This document shows positions 1 through 6,001 of a DNA stretch of 6,507 bases, one piece after another (the stretch's first letter is position 1; each line of letters opens with the position of its first letter). The position numbers were made by a program, and so were the translations under genes. A model generated the notes under the pieces. That model saw only the letters and a program-made list of their open reading frames with translations, made no database searches and was not told the origin of the DNA. Location: NCBI GenBank assembly GCA_946491675.1, contig CAMLYN010000061.1, forward strand, positions 1 through 6,507, written 5' to 3'. This DNA comes from an uncultured Mycoplasmatota bacterium. Its GTDB lineage: Bacteria > Bacillota_I > Bacilli_A > RF39 > UBA660.

Positions 1-1
1 T

Positions 2-106
2 TTAAACTTAACCGCTATTGAAACCGAAAAAGAATGGAAGATAATAGAGACAATTTTAAATGAATTACAAGAAGAAGTAAAATCTAATATGGAGGATAGC
101 GAGTAA
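2..106 (+). CDS. yrzB: DUF1292 (YrzB-like) protein, C-terminal fragment
   Basis: This is the 3' end of a gene that begins outside the window; 34 codons are visible, ending at TAA 104-106. The fragment contains an I-E-T-E-x-E-W-x-x-I-E-x-x-L-N signature and then an acidic tail. That closely resembles the C-terminus of DUF1292 proteins as I remember Bacillus subtilis YrzB (IETEEEW...IEEMLNTF). Context agrees: in Bacillota, yrzB lies directly upstream of yrrL (mltG) and yrrM (trmR), as here. The family is small, acidic and cytoplasmic, and its function is not established. The last codons carry GGAGG (91-95) and the left arm of a hairpin, both probably relevant to mltG expression. The call rests on a short motif plus gene order, so the family is likely but not certain. 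Confidence 0.72.
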   Translation, partial: LNLTAIETEKEWKIIETILNELQEEVKSNMEDSE

Positions 107-125
107 ATATTACTCGCTTTATATT
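91..125 (+). promoter_or_regulatory. Hairpin between Shine-Dalgarno GGAGG and the mltG start
   Basis: AGCGAGTAA (98-106) and TTACTCGCT (110-118) form a perfect 9-bp stem with a 3-base ATA loop. The left arm contains the stop codon of the upstream gene. GGAGG at 91-95 is the only good Shine-Dalgarno match before the mltG ATG at 126. It is 30 bases away linearly, but about 9 bases away if the hairpin is folded out (2 bases before it, 7 after). A run of three T (118-120) followed by TATATT makes a weak intrinsic terminator or attenuator an alternative reading. The stem is seen directly; both functions are inferred. Confidence 0.55.
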
Positions 126-1178
126 ATGAAGAAGTACGTTAATATTTATATTTTTGTTATTGTTATTTTAGCGATTATTATTGTTGTCGGTTGCACTGCT
201 TATAATATTGGAATAAGTCCAGTTAGTAAAGAGAGCAAGGAAGTAATTTTTGAGGTTTCAGAAAATAGTTCTTATTTATCTATTGCACCTCAATTGAAAG
301 AAAATAATTTGATTCGTTCTGAAACATTTTATAAGATATATATTAAAATATTTAGTCCTAGTAATTTAGAAAAAGGAACTTATACTCTAAATCAAAATAT
401 GAGCGTCAAAGAAATAGTTAACACATTAGAAAAAGGAACTACTGCTGAAACACTTTCTTTTGTAATTCCTGAAGGAAAGCATATAACTGATGTAGCTACT
501 TATATTAGTGAAGTAACTGATTATACTAGTGATGAATTATTGTCATATTGGCAAAGTGAGGGACTATTAGATACTTTAATTAATAAATATTGGTTTATTA
601 CTGATGAAGTAAAAAACGATAATTTGAGATATAGTTTAGAAGGTTATTTTTTTCCTGCTACTTATGAAATTTTTAAAGATAGTAGCATGCAAGAAATCAC
701 TTATAAAATGTTAGACAAAATGGATGAAATATTATCAAAATATAAGACAGAGATTGAAAATAGTAATTATAGTGTTCATGAATTACTAACTTTAGCTTCG
801 ATAGTTGAACATGAAGCAATTCTAGATGAAGATCGTCCAATGATTGCTCAAGTTTTCTATAATCGTTTAAATATTAATATGCCATTACAAAGTTGTGCGA
901 CTTTAGGTTATGCTTTAAATGAATGGAAATTGACTTATACTTTAGCTGACCAAGAAGTTGATTCACCATATAATACATACAAATATACTGGGTTACCAAT
1001 TGGTCCGGGTGGAGTTCCTGGTGAAGCAAGTATTAAAGCTGTTATTTATCCTGAAACAAATAATTATTTATATTTTTTAGCTGATGTTTATGACAGTAGT
1101 GCAACTAAAACTTATTATTCAGAAACATATAAAGAACATCAACAAAAATGTTTAGAATATTTAGGATACGCATGCTAG
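126..1178 (+). CDS. mltG: Endolytic murein transglycosylase MltG (YceG/YrrL family)
   Basis: MltG cleaves nascent peptidoglycan glycan strands at the outer face of the membrane, and is thought to set strand length during elongation or division. The 350 residues fit the usual family size. Residues 6-22 form one N-terminal hydrophobic segment. A LysM-like region follows, including the typical G-T-Y-T-L...M-S-V-K-E-I...L-E-K-G pattern (about 84-104). The catalytic YceG domain has A-S-I-V-E-H-E (224-230), where E228 corresponds to the family's catalytic Glu, then V-F-Y-N-R-L, L-Q-S-C-A-T and G-L-P-I-G-P-G-G-V-P-G (289-299). No Shine-Dalgarno lies just upstream of ATG 126; see the hairpin entry. 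Residues 20-23 (V-V-G-C) would also fit a lipobox, so lipid anchoring is possible. The gene follows the yrzB-like gene and overlaps trmR, as expected for this conserved Bacillota cluster. Confidence 0.95.
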   Translation: MKKYVNIYIFVIVILAIIIVVGCTAYNIGISPVSKESKEVIFEVSENSSYLSIAPQLKENNLIRSETFYKIYIKIFSPSNLEKGTYTLNQNMSVKEIVNTLEKGTTAETLSFVIPEGKHITDVATYISEVTDYTSDELLSYWQSEGLLDTLINKYWFITDEVKNDNLRYSLEGYFFPATYEIFKDSSMQEITYKMLDKMDEILSKYKTEIENSNYSVHELLTLASIVEHEAILDEDRPMIAQVFYNRLNINMPLQSCATLGYALNEWKLTYTLADQEVDSPYNTYKYTGLPIGPGGVPGEASIKAVIYPETNNYLYFLADVYDSSATKTYYSETYKEHQQKCLEYLGYAC

Positions 1179-1741
1179 AAAATATTGAAAAATATGCTAG
1201 GGATTTTAATATTCCAATTATGCAAAAGGAAGGAATTGATTTTTTAACTGACTTTATCAAGAAGAATAATGTTAAAACAATTTTAGAAATTGGAACTGCA
1301 ATTGGTTATTCTGCTATTAAAATGGCTTTAGTTGATGATGATATTAAAATTATATCAATTGAACGAGACCAAGAAAGATATAACGAAGCAGTTAAAAATA
1401 TAAAATTATTTAATTTGCAAAATAGAATTAAATTGATTTATAATGATGCATTTAATGTTGATTTAACTGAAAAATTTGATTTAATTTTTATCGATGCTGC
1501 TAAAGCACAAAGCATTAAATTTTTTACTAAATTTGAAAATAATTTGAATGATAACAAATATATTATTACAGATAATATTAACTTTCATGGTTTGGTTGGT
1601 AGTGATGAACAAATGAGTCGTAATTTGAAACAATTAATTAGAAAAATATCTAATTATATTGATTTTTTAAAAAATAATGATAGATACATAACAACTTTTT
1701 ATGATATTGGAGATGGAATAAGTATCAGCATAAAGAGGTGA
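1172..1741 (+). CDS. trmR: SAM-dependent O-methyltransferase, probable tRNA 5-hydroxyuridine methyltransferase TrmR (YrrM)
   Basis: In B. subtilis this family methylates 5-hydroxyuridine at the tRNA wobble position 34 to give 5-methoxyuridine. It is a class I Rossmann methyltransferase of the catechol-O-methyltransferase-like type. Visible motifs are the SAM-binding L-E-I-G-T-A-I-G-Y-S (38-47), an acidic strand-2 end I-S-I-E-R-D (61-66), and D-L-I-F-I-D-A-A-K (103-111) with metal/substrate-type acidic residues. I-I-T-D-N-I-N-F-H-G (131-140) and D-G-I-S-I-S (181-186) follow. I chose ATG 1172 because homologues begin M-L-x-x-I-x-x-Y-A and an AGGA (1163-1166) lies 5 bases upstream; an in-frame ATG at 1148 would add eight atypical residues. 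From 1172 the protein has 189 residues and overlaps mltG by 7 bases. In B. subtilis the next genes are U32 peptidases that supply the hydroxyuridine; they are not here. Substrate assignment rests on family and synteny. Confidence 0.88.
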   Translation: MLENIEKYARDFNIPIMQKEGIDFLTDFIKKNNVKTILEIGTAIGYSAIKMALVDDDIKIISIERDQERYNEAVKNIKLFNLQNRIKLIYNDAFNVDLTEKFDLIFIDAAKAQSIKFFTKFENNLNDNKYIITDNINFHGLVGSDEQMSRNLKQLIRKISNYIDFLKNNDRYITTFYDIGDGISISIKR

Positions 1742-1742
1742 T
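1732..1742 (+). promoter_or_regulatory. Strong Shine-Dalgarno for the GTG-started SLT gene
   Basis: AAAGAGGTGAT contains GAGGTGAT (1735-1742), a near-complete match to the anti-Shine-Dalgarno complement. It overlaps the last codons and TGA (1739-1741) of trmR. It lies 5 bases before GTG 1748, or 9 counted from the GAGG core, which supports the non-ATG start and suggests translational coupling. Confidence 0.8.
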
Positions 1743-1747
1743 AACTA

Positions 1748-3091
1748 GTGGAAATAGTAATTGAAAAAGTTAGTAATGGTTTTCGTCAAACAATAATTGA
1801 TAAAACTAATGGAAAAACAAGAATTAGAAGAACTAACAGTGTCAAAAAGATTGAAGAATTAATTGCTAAATTGCCTAGTAATCCACGAGTTGTTGAAATT
1901 AATAATGATGATCTTAAAATTGTTTATCAAAATCACAATACTTTAGTATTAAAACAATATCAAAAAAATTTAACAACTGCGATATATGAAAGTATTTTAG
2001 ATGGTATTGAAGAAGATACTCCAATTGTAAAAAATGTTAAAAAAAATAATAAAAAATTAGCTGCTTTAGCTCTTACAACTGTTATATTGGTATCTTCTGT
2101 TGCAATAATTACTTCTTTAGGTGACGAAAAATTCGAAGATGATGTAATTGATAATTCATCTAATCAATATGTTTATGTTGAACCAGCTGTTGAACCTAAA
2201 GTTGTCGAACAAACTGAACCAGAATTAGTCAGTCAGGATAATTTTGTTTTGGAAAATAGGCTTAGTCAAACTCAACAAATTCTTAATAATCAAATTCAAA
2301 ATAATTTAGATATTCCAATATCGACAAAAATGACTGATTATGCAATTAATAAAGTTGTTAAATTCATTAATTCTGATGATGGAAAATATACTTTTGAAGT
2401 TGCTTTGGATTTTGGAATAGATCCTTATACTTTTGTATGTTTGATGATGGGCGAATCTAGTTTGAACCATGAAGAAACTATTCCTGGTGGAAAATATTAT
2501 AATGGTTTTGGAGTGGGAATTTGCCAATTAGAAACTCCTGCTGGTCAAGAGATAACAGCATTTAATTACAATACTAATCAAAATGAAACTCTTTATGAAA
2601 CAATGGAAAATGCAATTGATAAAAGAACTAACATTAAAATGGGAATTATGCGTTATCAAAACGTTTTAGAAAGATACCGTGGCAATGAAAAATTAGCGCT
2701 TCAATCATATAATTTTGGATATGGTTTGGTTGATTTGATTGTTGCAATATATGCTGATGAGAAAGGTATATCTTTTGATGAAGTTGTTGATAATTATGAA
2801 GATGTTGGATGGTTAAAATATGTATATCAGGCTAGTGATGATCCAATTGGTTTTGCTAATTCATTAGATATAAATAAGTTTAGTGATTATAGTACTACTA
2901 TTGAATATTTAAAAAAATGGCAATATGGTAGTTATGGTAATGGCAAATATTTAGAAAATCTTTATGGTTATTATTTAGGCATTTATAGTAGTAATATTGT
3001 AGATGGTAATGTTATTCAAACTAATTTAACTAATAATGATGTCATTAAAGTATCATTAGATAATGTTAAAGAAAATGATCATATTATATAA
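1748..3091 (+). CDS. Membrane-anchored lytic transglycosylase / lysozyme-like (SLT) protein
   Basis: This is probably a peptidoglycan-cleaving enzyme with its catalytic domain outside the membrane. Start is GTG 1748 with the strong ribosome-binding site at 1735-1742. The 447 residues divide into a charged, probably cytoplasmic N-terminal domain (1-100; K/R-rich near 20-34 and 95-103), one membrane helix (about 104-124) and a low-complexity acidic/Pro/Gln linker (about 126-190). The SLT-like domain follows from about 195. It has L-M-M-G-E-S-S-L-N (232-240), with E236 as predicted catalytic acid, G-F-G-V-G-I-C-Q-L-E (253-262) in place of the usual G-L-M-Q-I, and A-L-Q-S-Y-N-F-G-Y-G (317-326), equivalent to the A-x-x-x-Y-N-x-G motif. 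An N-in, C-out topology is inferred from the charges. It is the last gene before a terminator and shares an operon with mltG, so a wall-remodelling role fits. The N-terminal domain is not one I recognise. Whether it acts as lytic transglycosylase or muramidase cannot be settled here. Confidence 0.82.
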   Translation: MEIVIEKVSNGFRQTIIDKTNGKTRIRRTNSVKKIEELIAKLPSNPRVVEINNDDLKIVYQNHNTLVLKQYQKNLTTAIYESILDGIEEDTPIVKNVKKNNKKLAALALTTVILVSSVAIITSLGDEKFEDDVIDNSSNQYVYVEPAVEPKVVEQTEPELVSQDNFVLENRLSQTQQILNNQIQNNLDIPISTKMTDYAINKVVKFINSDDGKYTFEVALDFGIDPYTFVCLMMGESSLNHEETIPGGKYYNGFGVGICQLETPAGQEITAFNYNTNQNETLYETMENAIDKRTNIKMGIMRYQNVLERYRGNEKLALQSYNFGYGLVDLIVAIYADEKGISFDEVVDNYEDVGWLKYVYQASDDPIGFANSLDINKFSDYSTTIEYLKKWQYGSYGNGKYLENLYGYYLGIYSSNIVDGNVIQTNLTNNDVIKVSLDNVKENDHII

Positions 3092-3115
3092 TTGTACTTT
3101 TAAGTACAATTTTTT
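3090..3115 (+). terminator. Intrinsic terminator of the mltG-trmR-SLT operon
   Basis: AATTGTACT (3090-3098) and AGTACAATT (3103-3111) form a 9-bp stem with a 4-base TTTA loop. A T run covers 3110-3115. The hairpin overlaps the TAA of the SLT gene (3089-3091). The stem has only two G-C pairs, as is common in so AT-rich a genome. Confidence 0.85.
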
Positions 3116-3120
3116 GATAA

Positions 3121-3149
3121 TTGACTTATGTTTTAAAATAATATAAAAT
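3121..3149 (+). promoter_or_regulatory. Sigma-A-type promoter of the prepilin-like gene
   Basis: TTGACT (3121-3126) is a 5/6 match to the -35 consensus. A 17-base spacer separates it from TAAAAT (3144-3149), a 5/6 match to -10; TATAAA at 3142 with a shorter spacer is an alternative. It directly follows the terminator and precedes an AGAGGA ribosome-binding site (3165-3170) placed 10 bases before ATG 3181. The expression signals therefore look intact although the gene behind them is broken. Confidence 0.7.
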
Positions 3150-3180
3150 TTAGATAATTAATAGAGAGGATGATAATTTA

Positions 3181-4202
3181 ATGATTAATAAAGCTTTTAC
3201 GTTGATTGAGTTGTTAGGTGTATTAATTATATTAGCTATAATAGCCCTAATAACATTTCCAATAATTGATAATGTATTAACTAGTTCAAGACAACAAGCC
3301 TATGAAAGAAGTATTGATGGAATAATTGAGGCTTCAAAAATGTATGTAACAAGTCAAGGAATAGTTCCTGATACAACAACAAAGTAATTGAGTTTACAAA
3401 CATTAATTAATAGTGGTTTTTTAGAAGATAAGGATATAATTGACCCAAGAAATAATGAAAGTATGACCGGTTGTGTAGTATATAGGTGGGATAATAGTAC
3501 TAATCAATATAAGTATCAATATGATGAAGAATGTGTTTTACCAACATATCTAGTAGGTGATTTATTAAAAGTAGATGTAGGAGGAGGACAAAGTCAAAAT
3601 ATTTATGTATTAGAGGTTAATGGTGATAAAATAACAGGAATATTAGATCGAAATTTAGTTGGCCCAATTGATTATGATGAAATAGATAATGTATTAGATG
3701 AAATTGGCATTCGTTGGAATAATGTAATTGATAAAAGATTACCTAATGCTTACGAATTAATAACATTAACAGATTTTTATCAAGAATTAAGTGACAAGAG
3801 TGATTGGGAAAACAAATATTTTACAAGAATGGTGGAAGCATCTGAATCGTTGCAAGATGGGTGTATTAACCATAAAGAATGTAAAGAATAATATACATTA
3901 GCATGATATGGAGATATTTTATTACCAGAATGGATAACAATTAATTTAGTAACTAATGGTGTATGTAATTGTGGATCTATGAGTTATTGGACAAGTAGTG
4001 AAGAAACTGGATTTATCTCATCAGGTGATTGTTTGTTGTTTCTGGCGAATTTTTTGGAGCAAGATTTAAAAACAACATAAGTCATCATGTAGGATTTAGG
4101 CCAATTATTTCTTTTAATAGTATGCATGTAATTGAAAAGTTATCTGCTCCTGAGTATGCATCAAGTGATGTTTGTAATAATATTCATATGTGTGATGTAT
4201 AA
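3181..4202 (+). pseudogene. Type IV prepilin-like protein, broken by three stops and a frameshift
   Basis: The 5' part encodes a prepilin N-terminus: short leader M-I-N-K-A, then F-T-L-I-E-L-L with Glu at mature position 5 and a hydrophobic helix ending near residue 28. Residue -1 is Ala instead of the usual Gly. After 68 codons TAA (3385-3387) interrupts. The same frame then runs open to TAA 3889-3891 and encodes what looks like the rest of the protein (LQTLINSGFLEDKDIIDP, then a Cys-containing middle). The frame continues through TGA 3904-3906 to Y-G-D-I-L-L-P-E-W and Y-W-T-S-S. Near 4030-4040 homology switches to the frame giving V-V-S-G-E-F-F-G-A-R-F and V-G-F-R-P-I-I-S-F, which ends at TAA 4200-4202. 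The Y-W-T-S-S...G-x-R-P-I pairing is typical of the C-terminal domain in prepilin-like proteins of gut Bacilli, as I recall them. Only the 68-residue N-terminal fragment has a normal start. Val codons are mostly GTA, unlike the neighbours. Sequencing error is less likely for four separate lesions but not excluded. Confidence 0.85.
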
Positions 4203-4225
4203 ATTATATTTATAGATGATTAATG

Positions 4226-4234
4226 TGTTATAAT
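4226..4234 (+). promoter_or_regulatory. Extended -10 promoter of the PP-loop / radical SAM / lipoprotein operon
   Basis: TGTTATAAT gives a perfect TATAAT (4229-4234) with the extended TGn element (4226-4228). No convincing -35 lies 16-18 bases upstream (about 4204-4211, TTATAT-like), which is usual for extended -10 promoters. The expected start of transcription is about 4240-4242. That is within about 10 bases of every candidate start codon of the next gene (4242, 4245, 4251). Confidence 0.7.
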
Positions 4235-4244
4235 AAATAACGTG

Positions 4245-5012
4245 ATGTTTATGGAATTAAAAGAAATTGAAAGAAGTATAATAAAAAAATATCGAAAAAA
4301 AATATTTGTTCCTTTTGTTAAAGCTATTAAAGAATTCAATTTGATTGAAGAAAACGATAAAATTGCTGTTTGTATCAGTGGTGGTAAGGATTCATTTTTA
4401 TTAGCTAAATGTATGCAGGAAATTAAAAAACATGGTAAAGTTAGTTTTGATCTAGAGTTTATTGTAATGAATCCAGGATATAGTGAAAGAAATATTGATA
4501 AAATAAAAGAGAATTTAAAGAGACTAAATATATCTGCTCATATATTTGAAACGCCAATTTTTGATATTGCTGACACAACTGATAATCCATGTTATATGTG
4601 TGCTAAAATGCGAAGAGGATATTTATATAGTTATGCTAAAAGTATCGGTTGTAATAAAATAGCTTTAGGTCATCATTTTAATGATGTGATTGAAACCGTT
4701 TTGTTAAATATGATTTTTAATGGTAATTTTAGTAGTATGGTTCCTAAAGTAAAAAGTACTAATTTTGAAGGAATGAGTTTAATTAGGCCACTTTATTATG
4801 TCAAAGAAGATGATATTATTAAATGGGCTAAATTTAATGAATTAGAATTTTTAGATTGTGCTTGTAAAGTTACTAAGAAAAATAGTGGCCAAAGAATAGT
4901 TATTAAAAATTTGGTAAAAGAGTTAAATAAAATATATAGTAAAGCTGATGTTAATATTATGACGAGTACTAAAAATGTTAATTTAAATACTATTTTGGGG
5001 TGCAAAAAATGA
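4245..5012 (+). CDS. TtcA-family PP-loop ATPase (tRNA 2-thiocytidine synthetase-like)
   Basis: Members of this family adenylate a nucleobase and transfer sulfur to it; E. coli TtcA makes 2-thiocytidine-32 in tRNA using a [4Fe-4S] cluster. Numbered from ATG 4251, there is the PP-loop nucleotide-binding motif S-G-G-K-D-S (43-48) and P-C-Y-M-C-A-K-M-R-R-G-Y-L-Y (113-126), equivalent to the C-x-x-C-x-x-x-R-R-G of TtcA. L-G-H-H-F-N-D-V-I-E-T (139-149), N-F-E-G-M-x-L-I-R-P-L (171-181) and C-A-C-K (203-206) follow; the last supplies the third cluster Cys. Length is 255 residues from 4245 or 253 from 4251. Homologues start close to M-x-L-x-E-I-E-R-S-I, so 4251 is equally plausible; GTG 4242 is also open. 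No Shine-Dalgarno is present, fitting a leaderless mRNA. Its stop overlaps the radical SAM start (ATGA), so the two are probably translated together. The substrate of this Gram-positive subgroup is not certain, so no gene symbol is given. Confidence 0.87.
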   Translation: MFMELKEIERSIIKKYRKKIFVPFVKAIKEFNLIEENDKIAVCISGGKDSFLLAKCMQEIKKHGKVSFDLEFIVMNPGYSERNIDKIKENLKRLNISAHIFETPIFDIADTTDNPCYMCAKMRRGYLYSYAKSIGCNKIALGHHFNDVIETVLLNMIFNGNFSSMVPKVKSTNFEGMSLIRPLYYVKEDDIIKWAKFNELEFLDCACKVTKKNSGQRIVIKNLVKELNKIYSKADVNIMTSTKNVNLNTILGCKK

Positions 5013-5989
5013 TTAAAGATTTATGTTTTGAAATAATAGAAACTTGTCCTAATAATTGTTTATTTTGTTCTTCTTGTTCTTCGCTTGATAAATTAAAAAT
5101 GATTGATATTGAAGTATTTAAAAAGGTAATTGATCATTTAGTAAAAAAAGGTGGAATTGAAGAAATATCGTTATCTGGTGGAGAACCATTATTGCATCCT
5201 TATATTTTTGAGATGATTAAATATTGTAAAGAAAAAAATATTAGAGTCGTTTTGTTTACTAGTGGTATAGTAAAGAATGATAATCGTTATCTTGGCTATT
5301 TGAATCCAATTGAAAGAAGAATAATTAAAAATAATTCAACTAATTTTAAAAGTATTTCAAAACAAAATTTATTATTGTTAAAAGAAATGGAATTAGATAG
5401 AATTGTCTTTGATTTTCAAGGTGCTGAAGTTGATACTTATAATTATTTAATGGGAACTAAAAATCAATTTACTTATATAGCTGATTCAATGTTAAGAGCA
5501 AGCATGATTGGTTTAGATGTTGATGTGCATTTTATTCCCTTAAAACCTAATTACAAAGAATTTAAGGATATAATTGAAATATTAGAAATATGTGGTATTA
5601 AAAAGATTAGTGTTTTAAATTTTGTTCCTCAAGGAAGGGGAGAGGATAACCAAGATAGACTAATGCTAAGTAATGAAGAAATGTTAGAATTTATTAAAAT
5701 TTATGAAAGTGTTAAAGATAAATTTAGTGGTGTAATTAGAGTAGGAATACCATTACTTTCTAAAGATACGCATTTATGTACAGCTGGATTAGATAAAATG
5801 GTTATAAAATATGATGGAACTGTTTTACCTTGTCCTGCTTTTAAAGAATATGATACTCTAATATTAAATAAAATGGGGATAAAAACGCCTAATATTTATA
5901 CTGATTTAGAAAAATTAGAAATTCATAATGGAACTAGAAAGAAACCGTTATGTAAACAATTATATGGATTTGATAAAAGTTTGAAATGA
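5009..5989 (+). CDS. Radical SAM enzyme with C-terminal Cys-containing (SPASM/twitch-like) region
   Basis: This is a radical SAM protein of unknown substrate. The cluster motif C-P-N-N-C-L-F-C (C13, C17, C20; CX3CX2C) is followed by S-G-G-E-P (56-60) for SAM binding and L-F-T-S-G (82-86). D-F-Q-G-A-E...Y-N-Y-L-M-G (135-149) and N-F-V-P-Q-G-R-G (204-211) complete the partial-barrel core. Near the C-terminus L-C-T-A-G-L-D-K (256-263) leads to D-G-T-V-L-P-C-P-A-F-K (269-279), with a last Cys at 315. C257, C275 and C315 could hold an auxiliary Fe-S cluster as in SPASM/twitch domains. ATG 5009 is chosen over GTG 5000: it gives the typical ATGA overlap with the PP-loop gene, and GGGGTG (4997-5002) is a Shine-Dalgarno 6 bases upstream. 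The length is then 326 residues. SPASM-type enzymes often modify peptides or proteins, but the fixed pairing with a thiolation-type ATPase also allows a nucleoside or small-molecule target. The family is certain; the reaction is not. Confidence 0.88.
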   Translation: MIKDLCFEIIETCPNNCLFCSSCSSLDKLKMIDIEVFKKVIDHLVKKGGIEEISLSGGEPLLHPYIFEMIKYCKEKNIRVVLFTSGIVKNDNRYLGYLNPIERRIIKNNSTNFKSISKQNLLLLKEMELDRIVFDFQGAEVDTYNYLMGTKNQFTYIADSMLRASMIGLDVDVHFIPLKPNYKEFKDIIEILEICGIKKISVLNFVPQGRGEDNQDRLMLSNEEMLEFIKIYESVKDKFSGVIRVGIPLLSKDTHLCTAGLDKMVIKYDGTVLPCPAFKEYDTLILNKMGIKTPNIYTDLEKLEIHNGTRKKPLCKQLYGFDKSLK

Positions 5990-6001
5990 AAGAGGTAAAA
6001 T

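Noticed and set aside
1148..1171. Upstream ATG for the trmR reading frame
   Set aside because: The eight extra residues are atypical for the family and overlap mltG further. ATG 1172 has an AGGA at a workable distance and the usual N-terminus.
2306..2527. 73-residue open frame on the - strand
   Set aside because: It lies inside the SLT catalytic domain on the opposite strand, has no ribosome-binding site and resembles no protein I know.
3388..3891. Stand-alone 167-codon gene starting with TTG
   Set aside because: It is the in-frame continuation of the prepilin-like gene after TAA 3385. It has no ribosome-binding site, and its start immediately follows the stop.
3907..4140. Variable region of a diversity-generating retroelement
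   Set aside because: The lectin-like C-terminus raised the idea, but there is no reverse transcriptase and no template repeat in the window.
3181..4202. Alternative genetic code or stop-codon recoding
   Set aside because: TGG is used for Trp in the window, TGA ends trmR, the PP-loop gene and the radical SAM gene, and TAA ends several others. A frameshift is also needed, so decay explains more.
4796..5005. 69-residue open frame on the - strand
   Set aside because: It is antisense to the C-terminal part of the PP-loop gene, whose conserved motifs explain the coding signal.
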